A program made the position numbers and the translations under genes. From positions 1 to 64,000 of the forward strand of contig JABVXV010000023.1 in NCBI GenBank assembly GCA_013365325.1: 64,000 nucleotides of DNA, given 5' to 3'. This document shows, piece by piece, positions 25,582 through 38,900 of the stretch (the first letter of the stretch is position 1; the number at the start of each line of letters is the position of its first letter). This stretch comes from Dipetalonema caudispina. Taxonomy: Eukaryota > Nematoda > Chromadorea > Rhabditida > Onchocercidae. The notes under the pieces were generated by a model that saw only the letters and a program-made list of their open reading frames with translations, ran no database searches and was not told the origin of the DNA.

Positions 25582-27113
25582 ATGCAAAATTTAAATCTGG
25601 TGCAGTTACAAATTTGCCAGCAAGATATCCTTAAGGCTGATATTGCTGTGAAAAACCATATCGAAGAAATTAGGTTAGTCTTTACTGGCGAAATGTAGTT
25701 TGTTTAGATCATTTAGGCTTGAATATGTAGCATAGGGCCTCATGTCCGGGATTATTTAGTGATATAAGCAATTTGGTTTATTTTTCATATTTACTAATCA
25801 ACAAATGAAATTGAGATTGGAAATTCTGACGACATTCTCATTACTTCATACAGTTCAAATTTTTTGCAACATGATGTATTACTGTGTTCCGTTTTTTGTT
25901 TTTCAGGCAGCAAAAATTCAAGTCGCAGAAAGAAATAACCCAATGCACTCGAGACATTAAGGATGAAATTTCCAAACTTGCTCATTTAATTGATGCCTTA
26001 GAGAAATTCACAAACAAGGTGATATACCGTTTGCTGCGCTATACAAAATTCACTTTATCTGTTTGTCATTTTTCAGAACATTATTACCCAATAATGTTCT
26101 TATTTAGATAAGTTTTCGAAAAGATCGTATCGAGCTATTGGCTCAAGTGAAAGAACACCGGAGTGAATTAGAAAAGAATCGCCAAATGCTTCGTCAAACA
26201 ATTTTGGAGTGTTTGAAAGTCATGGGTAAGTCGTGTTAGTGGTCTTTTTCGAGAAGATTTTGAGTTCTGCAATTTTTTAGATAAATAATGGAGATTGTAC
26301 GTTCTACAAATCAATATATCTGTAAAGAAATGTTGTAGAAGAACAGTCACGCTGTTTTTTATTGCAAGGTGGTGACGACTCTCAGGATATTGAATTTAGA
26401 AACCGTGGAAAACGTGCTGAAAACTTGAAAACACAAACCTTGAAAGTATTCATTAAACATTGTTTTATTTTTTTGTTCAGTAATTTGCAGGAAAATCGGT
26501 TGTTAGACCTTTCAAAACAAACCAAATATCGTACATTATTTTGCTCAATTTAAGAATTTTATGTCGGACTCGTAAAACTTACAGATAAGTTGTAAAAGTC
26601 CAGCTTATATCCTTCTAAATTAAGAGTTTATTCTGTTTGAGGCAACAGAAAGTCTTGCATCACTGGTCACAAAAATGAGCGATCAGTTGAAGTTATCCGA
26701 AGATACAACTTCTACACTAATTCATTCCTCATTTCTTCTTAAAGATACAGAATCTGAATATTCATCAATGGGCGCTCACATACAAGTGATCTCTCTCAAT
26801 TTTTTAAATTAGAAAATTGTCTGTTGAAAGATATAATTAACACTGAAAGATGTGTTCAATATATGTGACAGTTTGCTGTTGTTAACATTATATAAATGGA
26901 AAGTGACAGGCTTGATTTTTGCAGATTTTTTTTGTACATTAGGTGTTATTCAACTTCTGATAATATTCTTAATTGCAGAGTGGTGGGAAGCTGATATCGA
27001 AATATGGTCGGCGAGAATGTACAGATAAAATTTTAATAACTCTTGCCTTACTTTTATATGTTGTCGTTATACTGTATATATTAAGAAAACGAGTACTTTC
27101 AATTATTTTTTGA
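25582..27113 (+). CDS. sec-20: Sec20/BNIP1-type SNARE
   Basis: A tail-anchored ER SNARE that, in the known family, acts in Golgi-to-ER retrograde fusion. Exons: 25582-25673, 25907-26018, 26108-26225, 26369-26445, 26642-26785 and 26979-27113. All phases match, giving about 225 residues, close to human BNIP1. The N-terminal two thirds is helical and charged (coiled coil). The SNARE region lies at about residues 134-183 (ATESLASLVTKMSDQLKLSE...LLKDTESEYSSMG). Then follow LISKYGRRECTDK, a family hallmark, and a single C-terminal membrane helix (ILITLALLLYVVVILYIL). An Asp in LLKDTE sits where, as I recall, Sec20 proteins carry Asp instead of the zero-layer Gln. The start is 504 bases after the cox-17 stop. 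Confidence 0.9.
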
Positions 27114-27479
27114 AGTTTCCGAGATTGAAATAGTCTATGTATGATTCTTTTTTCATTGCTGTGATATATTTCTTGTGCCGAATGAAGTTGATGTTGATCT
27201 TATTATTCTCTGTGAATGAAACTTTATATTTTCTCCATGCGGTTGGCATGCGCCGTTTTTATTGGTTTCAGTAGTTATACTGATATATCTTAAGGTGACA
27301 ACTACTGAAGAAGGATAAGCTTCTTGTGCGCTTTAGTCAAATGCACTCAAGGTGCAACACAAAGAGATCTAGTTCACGAAGGAAAGGAAAATTCATAAAT
27401 TTACATTGTTGAAATAATTTGTGAATTGGTGTCATGATACTTTTTTCACATTGTTATTAATCTTTTTTTAAGCAAGTTA

Positions 27480-29644
27480 ATGGATGAAAAACCCGCGAAA
27501 ACGTTGGAAATGGCACGAGCAGAGCTTGTCGAATCATTACGTAAGAACAGGGCGGAAGATGCGAAGCGATTGCTACAGAAATACGATACTTTAAGATCTG
27601 GAAAGGATGATGTAAGTAATTTCCCTGATATGACTTGAATTTACCTGTGAAGATAAATTTGATGCTGGCCTCTCACGTCAGCTCGACAACTTGAAATCTG
27701 AGACTCGAAAAGTTCAGGTTTTTCTGTTGTTTATTAGTACTACTTTTTCTGTTGTTTATTAGTACTACCCCGTTAAATTACATGTCATCGGCAAATTGTG
27801 GTTATCAAGTTTGGTTTTAGTCTGGTCGAATGGCAGTTCATTGGGCAGCAAGTGGGGGTTGTTTAGAGATCGTGCAGTTCTGTGTATCGCAACAAGAAGA
27901 TGACGCCATAGCATCGGACGACGTAAGTCTCGAATCATCAAAGTTAATATTTCTTTAGTTTTTGTCGAATGTCGTTACACTGTCGAATATGCATATATGT
28001 CAGACATAAGGAAGCTAAGTCCTCTAGACTAGACTGACGCATATAATTTGATTTACACAGAGTTATGCATAGATTATCTTGCTTGAATATTTGCTCTCAT
28101 TTGCTATTATCCTGTTATCACTCATAAGTACTGTGATCAGAAAATTTGGATGTACTGAAAACTGCAGATGGGTTGGACACCGTTGATGATTGCATGTTCG
28201 GCTGGACGGTTGGAAGTGGTTCGGTATTTGATCAGTCTTCCCTTGGTGGATGTTAATACACCAAACAACAACAAACAAACTGCGTTACATTATGCTGCAA
28301 GTAAAAATAGACCGCAGGTAATATTTGGCATGCGGTAATTATACTATTTCAATCATTTGATGGGAAGTTTCGTTTTGCATAAATTGAATTTAAATTGTGG
28401 AGTCGAATTTATAGTTAACATTTGTAGTTGGAACTTGGATATTTAAGATTACGACAATTTTACTCAAAAATGGTGCAGACGTGAATGCACAGGACAATTA
28501 TCAGGCAACACCATTACATCGAGCAGCTTCTCAAGGTCACGAAAAGGTCAGTGACGCGACTAATTAAGCATGTGGAATGAGCAAGCTTCATTGAACTTGA
28601 AGTAATCATGCCCATTATAACACGTGATAAAATGATTGTTTTTAGATTGTACCTATTTTATTGAATGAACCAAGCTTAAGGATTAATCTCACCGATTCTG
28701 CTGGTTGTACAGCACTGTAAGTTTGCTGAATGTATTTGATAGCTGTAAAAAAGGTGAAATCTGTTTACTTTTTGGTAGGCTATTTAGAATTAAAATCAAA
28801 ACTAAAGTAAATAAATCAGTTCATCTGTATTTCTTTTTTTTTTTTCTGCTTTATTACTAAAAATATATTTTGTTCAGAAGACACTTTGTTTCTCCACGAA
28901 GTGATTTTGTATCTTTCCGACATTCGTTTAATACTTTATATGAGTGAAAATGTGTCTTTTCATATTGGTTTGGAATGTCTTAGAAGAAATTTGAATGCCT
29001 CAGACAGATCTTTTTCTGATTCTTCAATTCCGATTTTTGTTTCCTTGTTTATTTCAACTTTATCAATGGACATGGAGTATATGCTTTTCATTCATTGCGC
29101 TAAATAGAGAGGTTTATAGAAATCAGTTCTAAGCATCACGATAAATTATAGGCATTTGGCAGTGGAGGAACAGCGAGAAGACATCGCTATATTGTTGGTA
29201 GAACATGGTGCTGATTTATATTTCGAAAATAAGGTATATTTTAAGCTGTTTAAATTCTTTTTTAATATTTCAAATATTTTTAAATTAACCGCCGTTAGAG
29301 TTGAATTACAAATTGTTTGAATTTTTATAATCGTCAGCTGGCGAGGACCAGACTACCTGAATTATCTATATCTTAATTAATGGGAGGGTTAAGCGGCGTG
29401 ATTTTCTGATTTTCTAAGCCCATTTAAGGATTTTGGTGAGTTGGCCATATTTTCTTAGTTTTGTGGATTAAAGAGATATTTCCATCGATTATGTTATTAT
29501 TGATTTTTGATTGTTTGCATGAAAAATGCACAAATTTCTATCTTTTTCCAGGAAAAACAGACACCTTTAGCCTTGGTAAAAACTAGTGAACTACAGATGA
29601 AGTTAAAAGCTGCCGCCGATCGATACTCATCCAAAATACGTTAA
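27480..29644 (+). CDS. gankyrin (PSMD10), ankyrin-repeat proteasome chaperone
   Basis: In the known family this protein binds the Rpt3 ATPase during assembly of the 19S proteasome base. Exons: 27480-27611, 27821-27922, 28168-28317, 28448-28546, 28646-28716, 29152-29233 and 29552-29644. All are phase-consistent, giving about 242 residues (human about 226). Ankyrin repeats follow one another: MAVHWAASGGCLEIVQF, GWTPLMIACSAGRLEVVRYL, QTALHYAASKNRPQITTILL, ATPLHRAASQGHEKIVPILL, then LHLAVEEQREDIAILLVEHG. The end, ENKEKQTPLALVK, matches the gankyrin C-terminal pattern. The ATG lies three bases after AAGCAAG, a weak possible acceptor, and 367 bases after the Sec20 stop. Confidence 0.9.
27719..27768. 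repeat. perfect 25-bp tandem duplication in gankyrin intron 1
   Basis: A 25-base unit (starts TTTTTCTGTTGTTTATTAG) occurs twice head to tail with no mismatch, which suggests a recent duplication. Confidence 0.9.
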
Positions 29645-30362
29645 TTTACTGTTAATTTTATTTTTTTCCACTTTATTGTTTGTTTGAATGATAAATTTTT
29701 CTTAATTATTTGTATTTTTTACGCATGCTTTCGATGGTCTCTTTGCTGTTTCGAAATAAGAAACTTCATGCAGTTCAGTAAACTAATTCTCCACCACATT
29801 CGCAGTGGAAAATTAAAATCACTTTATTCGCGAGAACGTGACGACATTTCTGAAATGATTGTCTCAATTAAACTGTCTGGAAGAGGCTTTAGTGCCAACC
29901 ATCAGATCATTCTAGTATTCCTTCTGCAACTAAACCGTTTGCAGCATGCATTTTCTGCTCTTAGATGAAGTAGGAGTATTGTCCGCTTAATTTGCTCTAA
30001 ACATTCTCGAATATGTTTAACTGCCTTATTTACATAATTGCAAGGTGTACAAATCGATTTCTGAGTGAATTTTGCATATCGGACATTCCGGTTAGAACTG
30101 GTTATAGTTCGCTTTTTTATGCAAATCACAGAAGGAAAAGTAATTCCGGCGGAAGATGTTGTATTCATCGTCAAATCATTTCATTATTGTATGTTTCATG
30201 AGAAGCACTTATGGGTGGTTACTGTGAAGACTCTGTCCTTTTCTCTGTCTCTCTGTCTGTCCCTCTCTCAACGTACAAAAACTTACTTTTGAATTTGCAA
30301 GATTTTTTCAGTTTATTTTTACATTAATTAAGATTATTTCAAATGAACTTATCTTTGCAGGA
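29645..30362. other. intergenic between gankyrin and the four-helix gene
   Basis: Several medium open frames overlap here on both strands (+ 29684-29968, - 29902-30174, + 30065-30292). None is recognised and no splice model joined them. A CT-rich stretch lies at 30237-30272, and the TTTGCAG acceptor for the next gene ends at 30360. Confidence 0.4.
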
Positions 30363-31780
30363 ATGGCTAAGAGTACATTTATGGGCTGTGATATTAAGGT
30401 AACCTTATGTAAATTCTACAATAAATGAAAGATAAATGATGAAACTTTTTGTGGCCTAATTTCAAGGATTTAGTCAAAATCATGTAGTTTTATGTCTTAA
30501 TACTTGAAAGACAAGCAAATCATCCTAATTGATATGATACAATTACAAATATAGCTAACTATTCTCATTCTAAATGAGCCTAATAATGAGGTATACCTTA
30601 TTTTCAATGGCTATAATTTGATCTGTTTGATCTTGATCGATAAGAGCATCTAAGACGTTCAAATTTCTCAGGCTATATTCTATGTTTCATTGGTATGATG
30701 ATGAAATGTCAAAATGATATTCTGTTAGAGAAAAATGCATTAAAAAAATAAATAAATAAAACGGGATTATCGCAAAGATATGGATGTATATTGTGGTATC
30801 CGTTATGGTATTTACTGGAAGTTTGGAAGTATATCATGCAGTACAGAATTACAACAAAACGGATAAAATTATTAACAGAGTGTTGTTTATTGGTATACCA
30901 GTAATCTTTCTTAGTGCAGCTATTCTTGGCTTTATTGCTACATGTTTGGATAATAAATGTCTACTCTGTCCACTTCTAACCATTTTTGTTAGTTGTCACT
31001 GATTCACTTATTTTCATGATCGGAAAGAACGAGCTTTAATTGTCCTATCGTGACCTTCTAACCCTCTTCTTCGTAGGGCCTTGGGCTGGATAATATTTAC
31101 ATGAAATCATTATCACTAAACGATGCGTGGAACTTGTCCCGAGAATCCGAGGATGAGAAAAGATGAGGGCTAAAGATGTGGTACGTAATGGATTTGTTTT
31201 AAGAACGGTCTTTTCCCATCCAGTTATTCCCGAAATTTATTGATCGATCAGGATTGAATACTAATGAACAGTTACGATTTTCAGACAATTTTATTACCAC
31301 TGATTATTGTATCTAACATACTCTTCTACTTGAATTGCATGTCCCGATCAGAATGTAAAGGTAAGCTTCATGATGACGTACGTGTATGGATTAAGCAAGA
31401 TGATCTTTTATTACAACTGAAGAAAGTGCAGGAAAAGTTTGGATGAGTAAAATTGAAAGTAATAAAGCAAACGGAAAGGTTCATCGCGATTATTCAGAAA
31501 TCAATCAGTGCTATCTGCTAGTGAATAGTTCACATCCTACATCAATCCAAATGATGTTTGTTCAAGAATTTGAAAGAAGAAACTGAAGAGGAGAAAGTTG
31601 TTATCTTCAAATGCTTACATGTTCAAACAGTACGATTACCTCAACGACAATTATACCTTTTTTTTTTTAGGCGATTTAATGAATATTGCTATTACGACAG
31701 TTATCTTTATCATTAGCATAGTTATTTGCATATCTACGATGTTAATTACTTGTCGCTACTATCGTCAAACAACCCAATGA
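30363..31780 (+). CDS. orphan four-helix membrane protein, 143 aa
   Basis: I do not recognise the family. Four exons fit: 30363-30398 (MAKSTFMGCDIK), 30778-30987, 31285-31360 and 31671-31780. All phases match and the length is 143 residues. The ATG is two bases after a TTTGCAG acceptor, as for a trans-spliced start. Four hydrophobic segments are visible: IVVSVMVFTGSL, VLFIGIPVIFLSAAILGFIA, LLPLIIVSNILFYL and IAITTVIFIISIVICIS. A Cys-containing stretch (CLDNKCLLC) lies between helices 2 and 3, and a short polar tail ends CRYYRQTTQ. Both termini may face the cytosol (inference from charges). It ends the cox-17 / Sec20 / gankyrin run on the same strand. The short exons make it easy to miss in automatic annotation. 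Confidence 0.65.
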
Positions 31781-34700
31781 ATTCTCAGGTATTTTGGTAT
31801 TGCTATCACAAAAGATTCCTTTCATTGTTCTTTACTAATGAATGAGGAGATTCTATCACATTTGACATACCAACGGTGGTAGCTGGTGATCAATTCATCG
31901 ATCGCATCCAGAATCAGAACATCTCGATTATGGGAAAATTACGAAAGTATGTATTGTAATTATGTGCTAAGAATTTCAACAAGATTCGCAGAAAAATTGA
32001 ATTTTAGAATAGAGTCAACTGGATAGTTTCATGTGAAGAAGTAACTCTTGTATGATAAATGATACTTTGTGTTTCGGTAGTGGAAGCACAGATACTGATT
32101 AAATTTCTATGTGTAAATTTTAAAATGACAAAGAAGCTGTGATGAAAATAAAATGATTTCTTGGCAGAATTCATCTTGTTTATCTCGAATTCCGAGAAAA
32201 CTCAAATCATCATTTGAATTTCACACCGAATTCCTTAAAAGATTGAAATCACAGTGATTCTTAATAGCGGAAGAATGGTGAAAATGTTAATAAAGGACTA
32301 ATGACATCTTAAGATGATGGTAAGGTAATTCGATTCTATTCTTCAAATTTCTTTCATTCTTTTTTTTCCTCACTCACAACTCTAACCTTTAAATAATAAC
32401 AACTACGAATGGATATCATCCAATAGACATTCATTTTATATAATTATTATTTGAAATTAACATATGCGCGTGTTTTATCTTAGCAACTATGGGTAGCATA
32501 CCTTGCAGGAAATTTAAATTAATTCCTGATAATAAGTCATCGTATAATTAAAAAGGAATTATTTCTTTATTATCGATCTGTGTTAGAATTTCACTTAATG
32601 AACGTTTTAAAATTTTATATCAAATTTTAGTTCATATTATATGTGTTCTGTTTTTTCCATATTGAGGCATTTTTCTTTTTCCGATGAAAAAAAAAAAGCA
32701 AATGCTTATTGTTTAGTGCAATTTGACTAAATCGACATTAATGCTATGATTGATATTGTCCGCAAATTGGGTGAGAAAGGAAAATTAAGTTCAAAATAGC
32801 AAATGTTCGTATACTTGCAAGCATTTTTCAACAAATAATTTATCATTGAACTGCATTACAACATTTTATGGCTAAATTTCATGGCTAACTTTATCAATTC
32901 TTCACTATATCTGTTATTTGTTGATACTTTTGTTAATAGCAAGATAATGTTGGCTGGAAAACATATAGTAGTAGTAGTAGTATTAGTGATGTTTTCAAGG
33001 TTTTTAAACTTTCTCTTAAGAATAACCGATTTTTATCTCCTATTGCTATAAACTGTAAGATAAGTGTACAATAACCAAAACTTGGCTAATAATCAATTTC
33101 ATTTCTTTATTTCATATCCTATTCGTTATTATAGAAAAAGGAAAAAAAAAAAAAAAAGGAATTGAAATGCAGTACTTTAAGCATACAGTGTAGTGTATCG
33201 TTCGTCGTATCAAAACATTGATAAGATATAGATAGAAGGATGAATTTGTATTGATAACAATAGGTCATTCCTATATTTCATCGGTATTTCTCACTGACCT
33301 ATATTTTATCGTACAGTTCAAGTTTATTCTGGGAAGTTATTTATGCCAAAAGTTTTTCCACTCAGATATTTTATCAATCTAAATTTGGATTTTGAAAATG
33401 AAGAAGAAAAAAAAATTGAATAGCAGATGATAGGAGGAATGGATTTGAATAATTGAAATAATGTAAATTTTTAGGATCAAACTAATTTAGCTGCTATATC
33501 GACTATTTTTTTGTCTTATCAGAAATTGAAAAATTTAATAAATCAATTTACGTTTTAACTCATAATTTTTTCTTTTTGATATCTTAAAACAAGATCTTGA
33601 AATTTAATTTCGGAAATTTTCGCAACAAGAATCTAGTAGTATGAGAATGAACGAATAGTCCACTATCATAATCCTTACTCATATTCTGACATTACTGAGC
33701 CAACGAGTACATCCCACCATAACCTATTACCTCTTAGGACATTTAAGCATAATTTTGAACTAACATTATTTTCGTCCAAGTGGATTAATCGATAGATCTA
33801 TTAAATATTGACTTTACCACGGCTCGACTTAAGTTTCCTTTCAATGGATACATTCAATATTATCTTCTGCAACTTCATATCAACAAGCATGTAAAATTAC
33901 CACGTATTTAAGGCTGCAAATCGAAGGATTTTCCGTTGTAAATTTACCACAATGTTCATTCGTCTGAGGTAATTGAATGAGAAATCTTTTTTAATCTATG
34001 CTTTGTCTGTTATTGAATTTGAATAACCAATGTCCATAATGGTGTTTATTTCATTGGAGAGCAATGATTTCGAATCAAATTTAAAGCCAATTTTATTCAA
34101 ATAAAATTACTAATCGTTCAGTAGTGCATGCCTAATGATAAATTCCTTTTTAAATGAATACATTGGTGAAACATTTAAAGGATCTGAATTGACATCTGCA
34201 TTATTTGTAAAGTTTTTCCTTTTTTTTTTTTAAATTGAATTTCAACAATCGCGCAGATGGTAATAAGCGCATACTGCAGATGCACCAGCTAATTGTGTCT
34301 AAATTCAATTACTGCACAAATTGAGGGACCTCATCTTTTCCTTCTCTGATAAAGAAATAAGATTATAGTACAGTACAATTGTTCCGTTATGATCAGTCTC
34401 ATTACTTTGTGTTTATTGCTTCTCTTGTATGCATAGGAAACTCGAGGAATCTCGAATCCTAATCATTTGACCCTTTAACTTTTGCTATGGTTTTTCTTCT
34501 TCACTTTATTTCTTCTTTTATTACAATCGAATGATCTAAATTATTTTTAATTTTAATAATGTATTTATGAAAATTGGTTCGAGAGAGCAATAGATGATGA
34601 GAATTTTTCCTGCTAATGAATAAACAAATTTTTTTTTAATCGACGCTTCAGAATATGATGAAAAAATAAATTGACGGGAAGATGTTGAACTGTGCTGCGG

Positions 34701-35945
34701 TATTTTTTTATGATAAGAACTTACATGTAATGATAGTGATAGAAGATAAGTATTAAATAGTCGCCTGGCAAGTAAAGTAATATAGGTAGAATTGGTATAT
34801 ACAGAGGATAACTTAGATATTTGCAAGTTATGTACTCAAAAGTTTATTTAATCATAAGGGGCGTTATCGTCGTCAGATGGCTACGACAAGCTATGCATTG
34901 CTGTCTTCATCATATCGTTGCTGTTTGGGTGATTGCCATCTTCTAATTCATGCGAAAGCTTAGAATCTGATTTTGCTTATTATCGTAGATTAAGAGCTTA
35001 TTTTTTAGAGCTTTAGGATACCTGCAAGGAGTGAAAAATGAAAGTAATTTGACATTTCATAATGAATTTTAAAATCACTAATAGTGAAATGTTTGGAATA
35101 GAAAGAACGTATAACTTTCATCATTCTATTTATTTCACTTGTCCACTTATTGCTGTATAATTAATTTAACAACTTGATAAAGAATTATTTTTAACAACTT
35201 TATTAATATGAAGTCGTTGTTAAATTTGTATATACATGAATGCAACATGAAATTTATTACCGATTCTGTAACTGTCCACATTTTGTTTCGTTCAAACATT
35301 ATCTTTTTTTGAGGGGATATTTTGCGGTGTTGCATCATAATTCAATATGTATGTATGCTATATCATCCGTGATAGGAAGGATTAAACGTAATTAGCTTTA
35401 GGTTAAATAGCAATAAATCCGGTGAGATGTGCTATGGTTGACCTCCTCGAGACTTGATGAATGAGTTTCTAAATGGAGGAAGCTAATTTCCCATCTCTAT
35501 TATTCATGGACGCAAAAGCTCATATGTAATGTAGGTAAATTGTTGATTTTATGGTATTGTTTGGAAAAATAATCGATACACTTCGTCCTTTCACTTTTAA
35601 CCTTGGGTCAAATTTTGCTTCCAATTTCTCCGAAACAAGTCTGAACTTTTGAAATATTTCTACAATTCCAATTTTTTGCGTATATTTATCAAATTATACA
35701 AAAATGTTATAGGAATTTTCGAAAATTTCTTTCTTTAGTGAGATTTATTGAAGCTGTTACCGGAAGTGAACATAATTCCTGTTATTACCATTCAGAAGGA
35801 TAAAAGTGAAGGACATCGGTTTTTATTGTCGCAGAACTGCATTCTGCACTCAATATCAATCAACATATCTATCTTCACATATTATTTTTGGACGTTATTG
35901 GCTTACTATATTGTTTACAGTACTTCAAATGTTTCCATTTCTATT
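31781..35945. other. long AT-rich non-coding stretch
   Basis: No gene was found. It contains A-runs (32687, 33138), a short (TAG)n near 32968, and only low-complexity frames, such as - 34536-34826 and - 35147-35338. It may hold regulatory sequence for the zig-8-like gene. Confidence 0.5.
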
Positions 35946-38900
35946 ATGGCTTTAATTACTGCACTTCTTGTGACATTCTTCTATTTACAAGGTATCAATT
36001 TCTATATTTTTTTTTTCTGTTTAGGAAAAAAATATGTCATAAAACAAGTAAATATATCAAGTATATAAGTACAGTAATGTATTATTTGCTAAAAGTACTA
36101 TGATATAGTTTGATTGAAAGATCAGAGATATATTGTTTCCCTATAAGTTTGTGCAAATAATTTTATCACAATGGATTCTATTTCATTTAAAATATCTAGC
36201 AATAGGCTTATGATAACTGTTAGATATCCTTAAACTGATCAGCAACACAAATTTAAGAATTACATCAAATCAATAAATGCAACAGAAGAAGCATTTTACG
36301 CTTCAGAAAAAAGCCTTAAATTAAGGAATAATTTAGGAGTAGGCTTGTTCTCTTTTTATTATAAGGACATAGCAAGGATTTATTATTGGCGAACATTAAG
36401 TGTAACAAATTAATAAAATTGTAAATCATTTCCTTTCGTACCACTATAGAAACATTAATAGAAGGAAGTGAATTGAAATTGATGAATTTTCAATTTTTGA
36501 ACAGATTTTTTTAAAGAAATTGTTGAACTTTTTTTAAACATATTCCTTATCAGTACGAGAGATTTGGTATCAAAGGTCTTTCATATCATCAATTTCTTAA
36601 AGTACTCATTGCTTACACTGAAGCCCAAGAAGACATTTCCTCAGATAACAAAAAGTTATCAGTTGTAAAATTGGCATTATCCTCGTCTGTTGCTAGGATT
36701 TAATACTCAAAATATCACATGTTATAGCGAAAAAATCAGCATGATCTAATTTTGTATTGCATATACAAAAAAGAATTGAGGAAAACCATTGTAATATTAA
36801 ATTTCGAGAGATTGTTCCACTAATTTCTTCATTTCTTTTTTTCTTGAATATGCCATATTTTGTTTTCCAAATGCTAATAATAGATGGGAAAAGTTCAATT
36901 TCACAAATAGTAATTTACATCAAAAAGGATTGAATTCACTTTGTGGATTTGTATCGTAAAATTCATTTCAATGAGAAGTAAATTTACTCCTCAATTGAAT
37001 GCCCATAAGTGGCTATTTGTGAACATATCCATAAGTTCTCCATCCATAAATTGTCATAAAGGATATAATTGACGGGTAGACTATTTTGTTCCTTTCTATT
37101 TAGAATTTCTATTAAGCGTAATCTTAAAATATTCTAAATTAATTCATCATTAAATTCTAAAATCGAAGTAATTGAAACAAATTTGTCTATTCTGCTCTCT
37201 AAACAAACAAACAAACTGCATTTCTTTCTTTGATGAAGTATATCCGACAGATTTCGGTTTAGGGTGATAAGTGCAGATAACTTTCAATGGTTTGTTTCAT
37301 TATTACTCCATTACTTATTGGCTGAACATCATTATTAACTAGCTAGGCTCATTAATATCAAGCATGTATAGCTGTTATCTAGTTGATGGGACTTTTTCAA
37401 GAAGATATTAAAATATGGCATAGTTTACAAATGAATGTAATTTGAAATTTGAGTAAATAATTGGCTATTTCTGATAGCTTATAAGGATATAAAATGTAAT
37501 TAGATGATCCATTCCTTTTGCGATATGGCCAGTTAAATTATTATTGGTGCTATCCTGAATCTAAGCGCTCTTTTAAATAAGCTGGCAGCGACTTTTGGAA
37601 TCTAACTGAGGGTGATCAACTGGCACAAAACACCGATTTTTTTTCCCCCCACACAAATTCAATTTACTTTAGCACATTAAATTGATAACTGTTTTTGGAA
37701 GAGAATAGAGAGACTTCTTTTAGCTAAAATTTCCCAAAATTTTGCATAAGAAGGGACTGAAATGATTATTTGTTGTTGGAAAGTTTAATTTGTTATATTT
37801 GTTAGCAGAATTTTATGAATCATAGGTGAAATGTGTTAAGATGTTTAGTGAGGCCATCTGTCCTCATTAACTATCCCTCTTAATAAGTAGGACTCATTAG
37901 GTATCGCAGAAGTGTTAATCGGGTAGATTAATAACTGCGCTCTCTTAGCACCTCTCCATTTGACCTCACTAACAAACATTATTGTATACATATGGATTTA
38001 TTCAGAGAAAAGCAGCAATTAATAATGTTCTAATTATGATGCTTTCAGTCACGAGGTTTGATTGCTAGCAATCTGTGACAATTAAGAATATTAATTATTG
38101 AATTTCGAAATGAGTGTCGTATTTCAACGCTGATACAATTCACTCGAATCGAGCATTTTCACAAAACTTAGTTTCAATGAGTGTTTCAGAAGGTGAAGTG
38201 AAATATATTCTCTTTACAAATAAATTTTACTCCCTCTCTGGTAACCACTTGACTATTTTGTGGACTCGCATCATCAATGTCAATTAATTAAGATCATTTG
38301 AGGATTAGCTTTTGACATTTGTCCATCTATTCATCGACATTCCGAAGAGAAAAAGGTACAATTAATACATATGCAAACAAAAAGTGAGGAAAACGATCCT
38401 AAATCGTTTTATTTTCTCAATATCACCGTTTTTATAATTGTGTTTGAATGAATTTGGATGCTGAAAACTTTAAGGATAAATTTTAATATCTTGTTATCTA
38501 TGACGAGCTGTCAGTTACCATCCTCTCAAACTTTTGCAAATCTAGAATTCAAATTATCTCTAAAATGATTTAGAATTTCAAGATAAATAATCCAGCTGGC
38601 GTATAACAACATCATAATTGAATTGGTTTAAGAAACACAAATCAAATTATTTCAATCATTCGATCAACTTACTTTCAAATTAATTTCAATTAAAACATCT
38701 TTGCACCTAAAAACATTTTACATGAAAGCAATGGCCAGTTTTACATGAAATATATTTCATTCTATATTAACCTTTGACCCTCGACCATTATCAAATAGAT
38801 ATATATCACTCGTCTCATGCAAAACTTTCTCTTCATCCTTTTGATCCCTAAGGAATAATTAGAAGATGATCGTTTGTTAGCCCATTGTCATTGATCTGAA

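Noticed and set aside
29684..30292. Overlapping frames on both strands between gankyrin and the four-helix gene
   Set aside because: No phase-consistent exon chain could be built and nothing is recognised; kept only as an intergenic note.
34536..34826. 96-codon - strand frame
   Set aside because: Leu/Ser/Ile-rich translation of AT-rich sequence without splice or start context.
35748..36068. 106-codon + frame taken whole as a gene
   Set aside because: Most is AT-rich chance; only the 15 codons from the internal ATG at 35946 fit as a signal-peptide exon.
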